64,000 nucleotides of DNA from Prevotella sp. E15-22 (GCF_023204875.1 NZ_CP096247.1:3224001-3288000); one strand, 5' to 3'. Counted from the first letter of the stretch, positions 6,872 to 17,369 are shown. Numbers and translations: made by a program. The notes: generated from the letters alone by a model not told the origin.

Positions 6872-8461
6872 TTATTGTAAAAGCTCTAATGCCTTCTTTA
6901 CAGCCTCACTGTCTTCGTTGAACACAGAGAAATATTCGTTCATATCCCACAAATCGCGGGCTACAAGGGCTTTCAGCTGCAGTTTGAGGTAAGGCATCGT
7001 CTTCTCTAGTTCGGCGGCGTCCTTGGGCTTTATTTTCTGTTTCTCGCCCTCCTTCACAATGGCATCGATGAAGGTCTGGGGAATTTCGTAGTTAGCCTTG
7101 AACGATGCGAAGTCAGGATACTGCTTCTTGAGCGCCTTGCGATTCTTGTCGACATAGCGCAGGTTCTGTTGGATAATAATGCTCTTGGCAGCCAACTCAC
7201 GATGATACTTGGTATAGCGGGTGGTATCGAGCGGAATAAAGTAGTCGGGCATGATGCCACCACCACCATAGACAGTGCGATGCTCCTTCAGTGTCTGGAA
7301 CTTCAGCGAGTCGGCATAATGGATGCTGTCGGCATTGGTCAGTTCGCCACTGTTCAATCGGTTCAGGAGATCCTTTTCATAACTCTTCTTGTCGCCCTTC
7401 TCGTATGGCTTCTGGATACAACGACCAGAGGGGGTGTAGTAGTGTGCGATGGTGAGGCGGATCATCGAGCCGTCGGGGAGTTCGATGGGACGCTGAACGA
7501 GTCCCTTGCCGTAGGTACGACGGCCAACAACCATGCCACGGTCGTGGTCTTGGATGGCGCCAGTGACAATCTCGGAAGCAGAAGCCGTAAACTGGTCGAC
7601 CAACACCACCAGACGACCATCGCGGAACGAACCATTACGCGCAGCCTTATATTCGCGGCGAGGCACCTCGCGGCCCTCAGTATAGACAATCAAATCGCCA
7701 GGATTGAGGAACTCGCCAGCCATGTCAGCAGCAGCCTGAAGATAGCCTCCACCGTTCTCCTGGAGGTCAAGCACAAGATCTTTCATACCCTGCTCCTTCA
7801 ACAGAGCCATACGTTCCATAAACTCATCGTAGGTGGTAGCACCAAAGCTGCCCACACGGATATATCCGATGCCTGGACGCAGCATATAAGCTGCATCGAC
7901 GGTATGAACAGGTATCTTATCGCGCTTCACCTTGAACGTGAGCAGATCCTTGATTCCTGTACGGACAACGCGCAGGTCGGCAATGGTGCCCTTGGGGCCA
8001 CGCAGACGGCGCATAATCTCCTCCTTCGACATCTTAACACCAGCAATAGCTGTGTCGTTGACCATCACGATACGGTCGCCAGCCAGGATACCCACCTTCT
8101 CGGAAGGGCCATTGATAACGGGCTGGACAACGATGAGCGTGTCCTCCACCATATTAAACTGCACGCCAATACCCTCGAACGAGCCGTTCAGGGGCTCGGT
8201 CATGGCCTTGGTCTCTTTGGGAGTGGTATAAGTGGAGTGTGGGTCCAACTTCTCGAGCATGCCGCGGATGGCGTCCTCTACGAGCTTCTGCTCGTCGACC
8301 TCGTCTACATAAAGGGCCTTGATGGCCATCTCGGCAATAGAGAGCTTGCGCAACTGACTCTCGGCATTAGCGCGGTTGTTGGTGACAACCATCTGTGCCG
8401 ATACCGTCTGTCCCATCAGCGACAGGGCCATCACTGCCAGGAATTTATTAATGGTCTTCAT
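6872..8461 (-). CDS. S41-family carboxy-terminal processing peptidase with PDZ domain
   Basis: A periplasmic Ser/Lys protease of 529 residues with a signal peptide ending at SAQ near residue 23. A PDZ domain covers about residues 85-180 (SFEGIGVQF to GDRIVMVND). The catalytic domain contains QENGGGYLQ, the nucleophile Ser in TASASEIVTGA and the general-base Lys in TYGKGLVQ. Homologues (Prc, CtpA, and Bacteroidetes tricorn-like proteins) trim or degrade misfolded envelope proteins. It is the last gene of a minus-strand run: topoisomerase IV B stops 12 bp upstream of its ATG. A clear terminator follows. The exact target cannot be read from sequence. Confidence 0.92.
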   Translation of the reverse strand: MKTINKFLAVMALSLMGQTVSAQMVVTNNRANAESQLRKLSIAEMAIKALYVDEVDEQKLVEDAIRGMLEKLDPHSTYTTPKETKAMTEPLNGSFEGIGVQFNMVEDTLIVVQPVINGPSEKVGILAGDRIVMVNDTAIAGVKMSKEEIMRRLRGPKGTIADLRVVRTGIKDLLTFKVKRDKIPVHTVDAAYMLRPGIGYIRVGSFGATTYDEFMERMALLKEQGMKDLVLDLQENGGGYLQAAADMAGEFLNPGDLIVYTEGREVPRREYKAARNGSFRDGRLVVLVDQFTASASEIVTGAIQDHDRGMVVGRRTYGKGLVQRPIELPDGSMIRLTIAHYYTPSGRCIQKPYEKGDKKSYEKDLLNRLNSGELTNADSIHYADSLKFQTLKEHRTVYGGGGIMPDYFIPLDTTRYTKYHRELAAKSIIIQQNLRYVDKNRKALKKQYPDFASFKANYEIPQTFIDAIVKEGEKQKIKPKDAAELEKTMPYLKLQLKALVARDLWDMNEYFSVFNEDSEAVKKALELLQ

Positions 8462-8473
8462 ACTGTTGATTTA

Positions 8474-10456
8474 TTATTCGTCTTCTTCTTCGTCAGGACG
8501 GTCTTCCTCAATCACCAGGTTGTCGATGATGAAGTTCTGGCGCTCCATGGTGTTCTTACCCATGTAATACTCAAGGAGCTTCTGCACCTGGTCGGTCTTA
8601 TGAAGGGTGACCTGCTCTAAACGGATATCAGGACCGATGAAACCAGCGAATTCCTCAGGAGAAATCTCGCCAAGACCTTTGAATCGGGTGATCTCTGGAT
8701 CAGGTCCTAAATCGTGGATAGCCTTCAGACGCTCCTCATCGCTATAGCAATAGCGCACGATGAAATCGCTCTTTTTCCCACCTTTTGCATCCTCGGCAGC
8801 AATCACCTCCTTGTTACGAATCTTGGTGCGACGGTTGCGCACGCGGAACAACGGGGTCTGCAGCACATAGACATGGCCTTCGCGAATGAGTTCAGGGAAG
8901 AACTGGAGGAAGAAGGTGATGATCAGCAAGCGGATATGCATACCGTCGACATCGGCATCGGTGGCCACAATCACCTTGTTGTAACGTAGGGTATCCATAC
9001 CCTCCTCTATGTCGAGGGCCGCCTGCAGGAGGTTGAACTCCTCGTTCTCGTAGACAACCTTCTTGGTGAGTCCAAAGGTGTTCAGGGGCTTTCCTCTTAA
9101 TGAGAAGACCGCCTGCGTGTTCACGTCACGACTCTTCGTAATAGAGCCACTGGCTGAGTCGCCCTCAGTAATAAAGATGCACGACTCTTCCTTGCGGTCG
9201 TTCTTGATATCACTATAGTGGATGCGGCAGTCGCGCAACTTGCGGTTATGAAGATTAGCTTTCTTGGCACGCTCGCGAGCCAGCTTGGTGACACCAGCCA
9301 TAGCCTTACGTTCCTTCTCGCTCTCCTGAATCTTCTGCATCATCACCTCGGCCGTGTCAGGGTTCTTATGCAAGTAGTTGTCAACCTCCGTCTTGATGAA
9401 GTCGCCCACATACTTGTTGATAGATGGGGGTGCAGGATGGTTGGCATCGACGGTGGTAGGCATGGGTGCCATGGTCAGCGAACCAAGCTTGATCTTGGTC
9501 TGACTTTCGAACATGGGCTCTTCTACATTCAGGGCAATGGCAGCCACGATACCTGTACGGATGTCGCCATACTCAAAGTTCTTCTGGAAGAACTCCTTGA
9601 TGGTCTTGGCAATATGTTCCTTAAAGGCACTCTGATGGGTACCACCCTGCGTGGTGTGCTGACCGTTGACAAAGGAGTAATACTCCTCGCCATATTGGTT
9701 GGCATGGGTGAAGGCAATCTCGATATCCTCGCCCTGCAGGTGGATGATCGGATAGAGCGCATCGGCACTCATTCGGTCTTTCAGCAAATCTTCCAAGCCA
9801 TGACGCGAGAGGATGCGTCGGCCATTGTACATAATGGTCAGACCTGTATTCAGATAAGTATAGTTGCGAAGCATGTTCTCCACGATGTCATCGTGGAACT
9901 TATAGTTCTGGAACAGCGTGTTGTCAGGCTCGAAGAAGATATACGTACCATTCTCGTCGTCAGTATTCTCTGTGACATCGTTGGTGAGCTTACCTTTCTC
10001 GAACGTGGCTTTACGCACCACGCCATCGCGATAGGAATGCACCTCAAAATGTGTACTCAACGCATTAACGGCCTTGACACCAACACCGTTCAAACCAATA
10101 GACTTCTTAAAGGCTTTCGAGTCGTACTTACCACCAGTGTTCAGCACACTAACGGCCTCAATCATCTTGCCCTGCGGAATGCCACGGCCAAAGTCTCGCA
10201 CACTGACGCAAAGGTTGTTGTCGACATTAATCTCGATGCGGTTACCAGCCTTCATCTTGAACTCGTCGATAGAGTTGTCGATGACCTCCTTTAACAACAC
10301 ATAGATACCGTCCTCTGGGAGCGAGCCATCGCCCAGACGACCAATGTACATACCTGGACGCAGACGGATGTGCTCCGTACCTGTCAGGGTACGGATGTTG
10401 TCGTCGTTATAATCAACGGCTGTTTGCTGCTGTTCTTTGATATTCTCTTCTGCCAT
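8474..10456 (-). CDS. parE: DNA topoisomerase IV subunit B (ParE; GyrB-like ATPase)
   Basis: The ATPase subunit of a type IIA topoisomerase, which decatenates daughter chromosomes. At 660 residues it shows, in order, a GHKL ATPase with [17 protein letters not shown] and [14 protein letters not shown]; a transducer domain; and a TOPRIM domain with the acidic EGDSASG and DADVDGMHI motifs that bind the catalytic magnesium. The C-terminal region has [20 protein letters not shown] residues. It lacks the large insertion of proteobacterial GyrB. ParE is preferred to GyrB because of length and of the tail, but subunit assignment by eye is not absolute, and no parC or gyrA is in the window. One-base overlap (TAATG) with the upstream GNAT-like gene implies cotranscription. 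Confidence 0.88.
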   Translation of the reverse strand: MAEENIKEQQQTAVDYNDDNIRTLTGTEHIRLRPGMYIGRLGDGSLPEDGIYVLLKEVIDNSIDEFKMKAGNRIEINVDNNLCVSVRDFGRGIPQGKMIEAVSVLNTGGKYDSKAFKKSIGLNGVGVKAVNALSTHFEVHSYRDGVVRKATFEKGKLTNDVTENTDDENGTYIFFEPDNTLFQNYKFHDDIVENMLRNYTYLNTGLTIMYNGRRILSRHGLEDLLKDRMSADALYPIIHLQGEDIEIAFTHANQYGEEYYSFVNGQHTTQGGTHQSAFKEHIAKTIKEFFQKNFEYGDIRTGIVAAIALNVEEPMFESQTKIKLGSLTMAPMPTTVDANHPAPPSINKYVGDFIKTEVDNYLHKNPDTAEVMMQKIQESEKERKAMAGVTKLARERAKKANLHNRKLRDCRIHYSDIKNDRKEESCIFITEGDSASGSITKSRDVNTQAVFSLRGKPLNTFGLTKKVVYENEEFNLLQAALDIEEGMDTLRYNKVIVATDADVDGMHIRLLIITFFLQFFPELIREGHVYVLQTPLFRVRNRRTKIRNKEVIAAEDAKGGKKSDFIVRYCYSDEERLKAIHDLGPDPEITRFKGLGEISPEEFAGFIGPDIRLEQVTLHKTDQVQKLLEYYMGKNTMERQNFIIDNLVIEEDRPDEEEDE

Positions 10457-11610
10457 TACAGTTGTTTTTTATAACATCTTCTACGTTTATGCAACTCGTG
10501 GTCGAAATAGGCCCACTGACTCTGCACCTTGTCATTTGTCTCCATCTCGACATGCGTCTCACCCCATTTGATGCCATACTTCTGATAGGTGGGAATGAGA
10601 TAGTGGAAAAGCAGGGCGTTGGCGCCCTTGGCTCTATATTCGGGCAGGATGCCCACCAACAGCAGGTCGACAATGTCGGTTTTGTGGAACTTCAAGGCAC
10701 GAATAATATGCCACCAGCCGAAGGGGAACAGTCGACCATTATGGCATTTCTGAAGCGCCTTGGACAATGAGGGGATGGTGATGCCAACACCCACCACAGG
10801 ATGATCGGGAAGGTTCCAGTCCTCAATGACGCAGAGCATGTCCATGTCGAAGAACTTGAAATACTGCTCTACGTAAACATCAATCTGGTGCTGGGTCATC
10901 TGCGAATAGCCATAGAGATGTCCGAAAGTCTTGTTGACCACATCGAGTACCTTCTGGCCATACTGCTCAGGACCAAACACCTGACTGCGCTTGAGGCGAG
11001 GCACATGGAGGTTATAGCGCGTCATACACAGTTCTGCAATACGCTGCATCTTGGCAGGCATACCGTTCTCCGGCACAAAAACCTTATATTCCACATAGTC
11101 ATTGTCCTTCTCGTAACCCTCCATCTGTTCCATGTGACGGGGATAGTATTCGTAGTTATAAAGCGTGGCCATGGTGCCCAGTTCCTCGAAGCCCATGGTG
11201 AGCATGCCTTCTGGGTCCATGTCTGTAAAGCCCAACGGACCGATAATTTCGTTCATGCCATGCTCGCGACCATAGTCCTCAACCGCTTTCAGCAGCGCAC
11301 GACTCACCTCCACATCGTCAATGAAGTCAAACCAGCCAAAACGTACGGCAGGGCGTTTCCACTGCTCATTATAGCGACGGTTGATGATGGCAGCCACACG
11401 ACCCACCACCTTACCATCACGATAGGCCAGGAAATATTCTACATCGCAGAAATCGCAGGCAGGATTCTTCTCGCGCGACAAGGTGTTCACCTCATCGCTA
11501 TACAAGTTGGGCGCATCATATTTGTTGCCCCTATACAGGTCATAACGAAATTGAATGAAAGCCTCAAGTCCTTGCTTGTCGGCCACTCGTTTAATCTCTA
11601 CTACAGACAT
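10456..11610 (-). CDS. GNAT-like N-acetyltransferase family protein
   Basis: A 384-residue soluble protein. The middle and C-terminal parts resemble the GNAT acyl-CoA transferase fold: [21 protein letters not shown] is a typical beta4/beta-bulge region, and [31 protein letters not shown] looks like the acetyl-CoA-binding helix region (usual form RxxGxG/A). The protein is twice the length of a simple GNAT domain, so a tandem arrangement is possible. The substrate is not known. The gene opens the operon that carries parE and the S41 protease; its end overlaps the parE start codon by one base. A -7 box lies 43 bp upstream. I cannot assign a cellular role. Confidence 0.7.
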   Translation of the reverse strand: MSVVEIKRVADKQGLEAFIQFRYDLYRGNKYDAPNLYSDEVNTLSREKNPACDFCDVEYFLAYRDGKVVGRVAAIINRRYNEQWKRPAVRFGWFDFIDDVEVSRALLKAVEDYGREHGMNEIIGPLGFTDMDPEGMLTMGFEELGTMATLYNYEYYPRHMEQMEGYEKDNDYVEYKVFVPENGMPAKMQRIAELCMTRYNLHVPRLKRSQVFGPEQYGQKVLDVVNKTFGHLYGYSQMTQHQIDVYVEQYFKFFDMDMLCVIEDWNLPDHPVVGVGITIPSLSKALQKCHNGRLFPFGWWHIIRALKFHKTDIVDLLLVGILPEYRAKGANALLFHYLIPTYQKYGIKWGETHVEMETNDKVQSQWAYFDHELHKRRRCYKKQL

Positions 11611-11652
11611 CCTTCTTAGTTATTATGTCGTTATATTCTCTATAAAATCGTA

Positions 11653-11660
11653 CAAAGATA
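11653..11660 (-). promoter_or_regulatory. -7 element for the GNAT/parE/S41 operon
   Basis: TATCTTTG on the minus strand, matching TAnnTTTG, 42 bp before the start codon at 11610. No -33 element at the expected spacing is visible. Confidence 0.55.
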
Positions 11661-11725
11661 CTGATTTTTTTGCAGATAACGACATAAATACAAGATTTTT
11701 AGGCTATTTTTAGGAATTTAGTGGT

Positions 11726-12913
11726 CTAACGCGCCTTTTCACAAACAACAAGCACACGCTGTCCATCGGCAAGGGTCGTGGCAAAAATATAGGTTTCTCC
11801 TCCGTCGCCCATCTTCAGTTTCTTGCGCAGTTCGGCCACCGTCATTGGGAAATTGCGCACAGTAATGTTTGCCTGACTCACGGTCTGGGAGAGTTTCTTC
11901 AGTTCCTGTTTGTTCATCGATGAAATGGACAGAACATGGAAGCTGCGACCAGGGAAGTCGGCCACGAACTGGTCTGATACGAACAGATGACTGTTATGCG
12001 CCAGCTGACGTAATGAGAACGCGCTGCATACGGCATCGAAACAGCCTGCTTTCATGATGGAAGCATGAGGTTCGTAGAGGAAAGTGAAAGACGAGAGATG
12101 AGCAATATCGTTAGAACTGGCGGACGACGGATGGTATATAAATACGGCATCGTCGTTGACACAATAAACAGGGAAAGGTTCTGCTGGCTGTTGTTGCATC
12201 ACGATAAGCAGTTCCTTGCACTCGTTCTGTACAGAGACAATATGCACCTCGCTGACATACTGTTCACCCAGGTCGCTCACAGCCTTACGCCAATCGAGCA
12301 TGGGCGAGAGTTTCAGCATCACCACATCCGCTTTCTGGAGCAGTTCATCCTTTATCTCGAGCACATTTGGGGTGCAATCGCCTATCCCATAGGTACGTCC
12401 GCCATGGTTATCGCGACGAGCTGGATCCATAAAGATCATCGTAGCATGAGAGAGAGCATGCAAGAAGTCGATTCCATCGCCGTTCACAGTTTTCACATTT
12501 TTCACAAGAATCTTGAAATTCTCCGATGAAATGGCAAATAATTGTGCATCACGTTCCACATATGTAGCCTCATCAAAAGCCTCTCTCATAAAGGCAAAAT
12601 CAACGCCAAAACCACCCGTCAGGTCGACCAACGACGTGGGAGTAGCATAAGAAGAAAGCAGTCGCTTGGCAATAGTGGCCTTATAGCGCGCCGTCTGTTC
12701 GCTACTGCACTGCTCCATATTCAGGTGGGGAGGATAAAGAAGCCCGTCGAGAGCCGCCCATGAGAGCAGTTTTCGACGGGCTGTCTGTCTGCCCGCAATC
12801 TGACTCAAGGCCAGAGGCATGTCTACCTCCTTGTCGCGACATCCCTGTAAGGCTAACTGGCGGATGTCGGCATGGAGATTCTGCTCAATGAATTTGCGGG
12901 TCTTATCGTTCAT
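11726..12913 (-). CDS. Class I SAM-dependent methyltransferase with THUMP-like C-terminal domain
   Basis: A 395-residue cytoplasmic protein. The SAM-binding motif I is VDLTGGFGVDFAF near residue 95, followed by YVERD (motif II acidic residue), VNGDGIDFL (motif III) and the catalytic-type FMDPARRD (related to the DPP[RF/Y] motif IV). The C-terminal 120 residues look like the THUMP-like domain that accompanies this methyltransferase in Bacteroidetes. By analogy it may modify RNA, but no substrate is proven. Its ATG lies directly after the stop of the secreted nuclease gene, so both are probably on one transcript even though one product is exported and the other is not. Confidence 0.75.
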   Translation of the reverse strand: MNDKTRKFIEQNLHADIRQLALQGCRDKEVDMPLALSQIAGRQTARRKLLSWAALDGLLYPPHLNMEQCSSEQTARYKATIAKRLLSSYATPTSLVDLTGGFGVDFAFMREAFDEATYVERDAQLFAISSENFKILVKNVKTVNGDGIDFLHALSHATMIFMDPARRDNHGGRTYGIGDCTPNVLEIKDELLQKADVVMLKLSPMLDWRKAVSDLGEQYVSEVHIVSVQNECKELLIVMQQQPAEPFPVYCVNDDAVFIYHPSSASSNDIAHLSSFTFLYEPHASIMKAGCFDAVCSAFSLRQLAHNSHLFVSDQFVADFPGRSFHVLSISSMNKQELKKLSQTVSQANITVRNFPMTVAELRKKLKMGDGGETYIFATTLADGQRVLVVCEKAR

Positions 12914-14569
12914 TTACTTCATGTTTATTTTTCGGCCATTAACAATATAAAGGCCCTTTTTGGGATTCAGCACACGACGGCCTTGCAGGTCGTAGATGGC
13001 AGTGGAATTGGGAGCAGAGGGCACAACGTTAGCTATACCTGTAGGATCATAAATAGCAAGTGTCACCTTTACAGAAAGCATCTTGATATGACCACTTCCG
13101 CTTTCTGCGCCGAATGTCACGCCATCTGCCAAACCGTTCCAGGTGTAGCCATCGATAGCGCCACCACCTGACTGAAGCAGCAGTTCCTTGCTGCTATCCT
13201 TAGTGACAAACTCCAACTTCACCATCTCGCCGACACTCGACTCAACCTTCAACTCGTTGCCACCATACAAACGTATCTGCTCACCATTACAATACATATT
13301 GCCACTTGAGCCCTTAGAATAAGTGATGGTGATACCATTCTCACGACCCGTCAGCACATCTTCATCATTAGAATGTCTTGAGCCATTCCAATTAACGTTG
13401 AAGAATGCGTTGTTCAAGGCAATCTCTGTCGTCGTAGAGTCTGTATGGCCACCACCTGCATTGATTACGTATGTTGCTGTGGCCATAGGACTATACTTAC
13501 CATTGAGATAAGCTATAGCCTGAATGGTGGTGGTTGTTGAGACATCGATGCCCTCGTCTGTATAAAGTGTATTGTGAATTGAGGGCACCACAGCTGTCAG
13601 GTCTGTCTTATAGTAGATGCTGGCACCTGGTGTGCTGCATGAGAGTTTTACATTGACCGGCTCCTTATAGGTGCCTGGTTCCAGCAAGAACACGGGCGTT
13701 GCCACCTCATCAGGATCAGGAATAACGACTCCGCCATAGTTATCATAGCTGAACGCCACATCCTTCTTATCGCCCCACACATATTGCTCCAGTCCTGGGT
13801 AGTCGACAAAGGGGTTACGGTTGCCTTGCACCTCCTGAACCGCATTGTTGCGTGCTATCTCAGTGGCATCCACAGGGTCTTGTTTTGACCAGCGCATCAT
13901 CATGTCCATGCACCATGTCTTCAGACCCTGATACTTGTCTGAAGAGAAGACCTGCTTAGCACTGCCAGCAGACCAGTTGGTGAAACGATCCTCATAGCAG
14001 GTCACCATGTAGAAATAGATGCGAGCAATATCGCCCTTGATTTCGTCGTTGGGTTCAAAGACCGTGCCAGAGTAGCCAGCTGTCTTACAAGAACCGAGTT
14101 TTGAGTAGCTATTGTTCGAGACGTAAGTGGTGCTACCCACCTCGCCAAAGGGATAGCTGCTACGACGGTTGTTCACATAGCAGTCTGTTGGCAACACGTG
14201 AACGATATCTGAAACCATCGGACTTGACTTAGAGAACCAACTCTGAGGAACACTATGCTCTCTGTTCCAACCTGCGCCTTCACGCGAATTGCCGTTGCGG
14301 TCGTTCCAAGTATAGCTCGTACTGTTTGAGTACCAGTCGCGTATGTATCCATCAGGACGGGTGTCTGTTTTATGATAAGCTTCTATCAGTCCGTTATAGC
14401 TGACCACATCGGGATTTTTTATGATATTAAAGAAGGCTGTCTTTAAGGCAGCGCCTTTCTTTCCGTTGGCCTGCTGGTAATAGACACCCGAGTTATTGGG
14501 GCCCTGTGCCAAGACAGCAGACGTCACAAGGCACATGACAAAAGTAATTGTACAGTATAACTTTTTCAT
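12914..14569 (-). CDS. Secreted endonuclease I-family nuclease with Ig/chitobiase-like region and sorting tail
   Basis: A 551-residue exported nuclease. The signal peptide ends at VLA-Q near residue 21. The endonuclease I domain spans roughly 25-265; the active-site segment GAGWNREHSVPQSWF carries the catalytic His, and DIVHVLPTD and GDIARIYFYMVTCY are the other family blocks. A CHB_HEX_C/Ig-like module follows (VATPVFLLEPGTYKEPVNVKL), then a beta-rich domain, then a C-terminal tail reading IYDLQGRRV ... KGLYIVNGRKINMK. That tail recurs in two other proteins of this window and resembles a type IX secretion signal. Likely role: extracellular DNA or RNA degradation for nutrients. The tail-to-secretion link is an inference. 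Confidence 0.88.
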   Translation of the reverse strand: MKKLYCTITFVMCLVTSAVLAQGPNNSGVYYQQANGKKGAALKTAFFNIIKNPDVVSYNGLIEAYHKTDTRPDGYIRDWYSNSTSYTWNDRNGNSREGAGWNREHSVPQSWFSKSSPMVSDIVHVLPTDCYVNNRRSSYPFGEVGSTTYVSNNSYSKLGSCKTAGYSGTVFEPNDEIKGDIARIYFYMVTCYEDRFTNWSAGSAKQVFSSDKYQGLKTWCMDMMMRWSKQDPVDATEIARNNAVQEVQGNRNPFVDYPGLEQYVWGDKKDVAFSYDNYGGVVIPDPDEVATPVFLLEPGTYKEPVNVKLSCSTPGASIYYKTDLTAVVPSIHNTLYTDEGIDVSTTTTIQAIAYLNGKYSPMATATYVINAGGGHTDSTTTEIALNNAFFNVNWNGSRHSNDEDVLTGRENGITITYSKGSSGNMYCNGEQIRLYGGNELKVESSVGEMVKLEFVTKDSSKELLLQSGGGAIDGYTWNGLADGVTFGAESGSGHIKMLSVKVTLAIYDPTGIANVVPSAPNSTAIYDLQGRRVLNPKKGLYIVNGRKINMK

Positions 14570-14595
14570 TGAATTAGTTTTAATGTTTATGCATG

Positions 14596-14603
14596 CAAAA
14601 TTA
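14596..14603 (-). promoter_or_regulatory. -7 element for the nuclease/methyltransferase operon
   Basis: TAATTTTG on the minus strand fits TAnnTTTG and lies 26 bp before the nuclease start codon. I see no -33 partner. Confidence 0.5.
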
Positions 14604-14689
14604 CGTATTTATTTCGAATTTACAGCGATTTTATACAAAAAAATAACGTATATGAAACATGCAGAAAAGCAAAATATAAGAAAAAGCGA

Positions 14690-14697
14690 TAACTTTG
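14690..14697 (+). promoter_or_regulatory. -7 element for the GH10 xylanase gene
   Basis: TAACTTTG matches the -7 consensus exactly and lies 32 bp before the ATG. No TTTG is found 19-21 bp upstream, so expression may need an activator. Confidence 0.55.
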
Positions 14698-14729
14698 CAC
14701 CGAAAATCAATAACTAACAACAAGTATTT

Positions 14730-17351
14730 ATGCTTAAACATTACTCTTTTGCAGGATTACTGATGCTGACAGCATTATTTATGCCTCAGCGTGCCAATGC
14801 GCAGATATCAGAGAATCCTTACAAGTTTCTAGGTAACATTACAACCAGCTATCAGATGGATGCAGGTGGCGGCGTGCCAAAGTTCTATCAACTTTGGAAT
14901 CAGGTGACTTGTGAAAACGAGTCAAAGTGGGCATCAGTAGAAGGTAGCCGTGGCAATTTCAACTGGGGTGGAGCCGACAACGCCTTCAACTATGCCAAAA
15001 ACCACAACTTCACTTACAAATTCCATGCTCTGGTATGGGGTGCCCAGTATCCCAGCTGGCTGGAAAAACTTTCGGCCAAGGAGCGTTTCTCGGCACTCAC
15101 CAATTGGTTTGACAAAGCAAAAGCCAAGTATAAGACCCTACCCATGATTGACGTGGTAAACGAAGCTGTTGGTATGCATCAGCAGGGCAACCCCATGATA
15201 AAAGAGACCCTTGGCGGTGGCGGTAAGACGGGTTACGACTGGCTGATTAAAGCTTTCGAAATGGCCTACGAGCGCTGGCCTGACGCCATCCTGATTTACA
15301 ACGACTATAACTCCATTCGTTGGGATCTTGACAATTATATCGACCTAGTTCGTGCTCTACGAGATGCTGGAGCTCCTATCGACGCCTATGGAAACCAAGC
15401 ACATGAATTGAAAGGCATCAGCAAAAGTGAGCTAAGTAACAATCTAAAAAAACAGCAGGACAATTTAAAAATGCCGATGTTTATTACAGAGTATGACATT
15501 TCGTCTACTGACGATGCTGACCAAAAGAAATACTACCAAGAACAGATTCCCATCATGTGGGAGGCCCCATATTGTGCCGGTGTTACCCTTTGGGGCTATA
15601 TCTATGGCAAGACATGGACTGATGATGGAAAAGGCTACTCCGGAATCTATAAAAATGGCGTCGAACGCCCTGCCATGACGTGGTTGAAAGAATACATGCA
15701 GACCGATGCTGCAAAGAATGCCGTAGGTCCGTTCCCTGGTACAAAGAAAGAGGCCTCCGTGTATATCCGTCCTGCCGCACAAAAGGTGGCTAAGGGCGAT
15801 GTACTGCCCATCAAGGTGCGCGCCAGAATGGCTACCAAGACCATCGAGAAGATTGAACTGTATTTTGGCAACGACCTGATTGCCACAATGACCGAGGCTC
15901 CCTATATCACAGAGTATCAGGTGCCAAGCACGACAGCAGCTGGCTGGAAGACCCTCAAGGCCGTGGTTACTACCACCGACAGCGAGACCTACGAACGTCT
16001 GTCGCGTGTCAATGTGCTCAGCTCAACCACCAAGCGCGAGCCTTACAACGAGATTATACCTCAGCTGCCTGGCACCATCAACGTGACTGAATATGACAAG
16101 GGTGCCTCTGGCGTGTCATATAACAGTGCCTCACGCAGCAACGTGGCTACCAAGAACGGCCAGTGGATGGAGTACACCGTAGAGGTGGCCGACTCAGGCT
16201 TGTATACCATCGACGCCGAGGTGGCTTCATCGAAGGCTGGTGGTCTCTTCCACATCGCAGAATACACCCTCGACAACATCAATTATCTGACTGAGTACAT
16301 TGAGGTGCCCAAGACAGGTGGCATCAGCGTTTACAAGCCCCTACACACCAACATGGTGATGCCTTTGGACAAAGGCCGTCACGTGCTGACACTGATGATT
16401 AATACGGGTGGCTTCTATATCAAGAACCTCACCTTTAAGCTTCTGAACGAGGATAAGACCAACATCGCTGTGGGCACACCTACCTTGAAGCCTGCAACCA
16501 TCTTTGCCGGCGATTCGACAACTGTTGCTGTCACAGCCACATCAAAGAATTCTGCCACCATCGAGAAGATTGACTTCTACTCGAACGATCTGCTGATTGG
16601 CACTGTGACAGAGGCTCCCTATAGCATAACCTACAGTCCCGCCGACAAGGGTTCTTACACCATTACGGCCATCGTTACCAACTCGGAGGGCAAGACCAAG
16701 ACATCGGCCAAGAAGACCCTGAAGGTCAACGGCAAGCGCCTGCCTTATAAGAGCACCATCACCATTCCTGGCACGATAGAGGCTGAGAACTTCGACAAGG
16801 GTGGCGAGGGCTTTACCTTCCACGACAAGGATGCCAACGACGAGGGCAATGCCAACTACCGCAACGACAACGAGGGTCTGGACCTTGTGAAGGGCAACAA
16901 CGGCACGGCTATCGGCTACACCTCTAAGGACGAATGGACAGAATACTCTGTCAACGTGACCGAACCTGGCGAATACTCGTTCGAGGCTACCTGCTCTAAT
17001 GGCTCAAGCTCTAACGGTGGCTTTAAGATTAGTCTGGTAAAGGGCAGCACCGTGACCCAGATTGGCACCGTCAAAGTGACGTCTACTGGCGGATGGGACA
17101 CCTACAAGGTTATGAAAGGCACATTGACCAAGAACCTGGCTGAGGGTCAACAGATCCTGCGCTTCACCATCACCGACGGCAACTGTAACATTGACAAGGT
17201 GAAGTTCATCTGCACACTGAACACTGGCATCGAAAGCATCATTACGCCAGAACCCAAGCGTGTTGTCACCTACAACCTGAAGGGACAGAAGGTGGACGAC
17301 AACTATAAGGGTATCGTGATCATCAACGGTAAGAAAGTGATGAGACGATAA
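14730..17351 (+). CDS. Endo-1,4-beta-xylanase, GH10, with duplicated Ig plus CBM6-like modules
   Basis: An 873-residue secreted xylan-degrading enzyme. Signal peptide to about ANA-Q (residue 25). The GH10 barrel (about 30-330) has the acid/base Glu145 in DVVNEAVG and the nucleophile Glu254 in FITEYDIS, spaced 109 residues apart as usual. Then follow an Ig-like domain (about 340-433), a CBM6-like domain from PGTINVTEYDKG (446-575), a second Ig-like domain (580-668), and a second CBM6-like domain from PGTIEAENFDKG (680-835). The two Ig-CBM pairs look like an internal duplication. The chain ends in YNLKGQKV ... KGIVIINGKKVMRR, the sorting-like tail seen in two other proteins here. No SusC/SusD pair adjoins it, so it is a stand-alone enzyme gene with its own promoter and terminator. 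Confidence 0.93.
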   Translation: MLKHYSFAGLLMLTALFMPQRANAQISENPYKFLGNITTSYQMDAGGGVPKFYQLWNQVTCENESKWASVEGSRGNFNWGGADNAFNYAKNHNFTYKFHALVWGAQYPSWLEKLSAKERFSALTNWFDKAKAKYKTLPMIDVVNEAVGMHQQGNPMIKETLGGGGKTGYDWLIKAFEMAYERWPDAILIYNDYNSIRWDLDNYIDLVRALRDAGAPIDAYGNQAHELKGISKSELSNNLKKQQDNLKMPMFITEYDISSTDDADQKKYYQEQIPIMWEAPYCAGVTLWGYIYGKTWTDDGKGYSGIYKNGVERPAMTWLKEYMQTDAAKNAVGPFPGTKKEASVYIRPAAQKVAKGDVLPIKVRARMATKTIEKIELYFGNDLIATMTEAPYITEYQVPSTTAAGWKTLKAVVTTTDSETYERLSRVNVLSSTTKREPYNEIIPQLPGTINVTEYDKGASGVSYNSASRSNVATKNGQWMEYTVEVADSGLYTIDAEVASSKAGGLFHIAEYTLDNINYLTEYIEVPKTGGISVYKPLHTNMVMPLDKGRHVLTLMINTGGFYIKNLTFKLLNEDKTNIAVGTPTLKPATIFAGDSTTVAVTATSKNSATIEKIDFYSNDLLIGTVTEAPYSITYSPADKGSYTITAIVTNSEGKTKTSAKKTLKVNGKRLPYKSTITIPGTIEAENFDKGGEGFTFHDKDANDEGNANYRNDNEGLDLVKGNNGTAIGYTSKDEWTEYSVNVTEPGEYSFEATCSNGSSSNGGFKISLVKGSTVTQIGTVKVTSTGGWDTYKVMKGTLTKNLAEGQQILRFTITDGNCNIDKVKFICTLNTGIESIITPEPKRVVTYNLKGQKVDDNYKGIVIINGKKVMRR

Positions 17352-17369
17352 TGCCATATCATACCTGAG

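Noticed and set aside
7169..8620. 483-codon plus-strand open frame over the S41 protease gene
   Set aside because: Antisense shadow of a gene with complete PDZ and S41 motifs; no promoter or motif of its own.
9218..10294. 358-codon plus-strand open frame over parE
   Set aside because: Antisense shadow of parE; parE carries all expected motifs.
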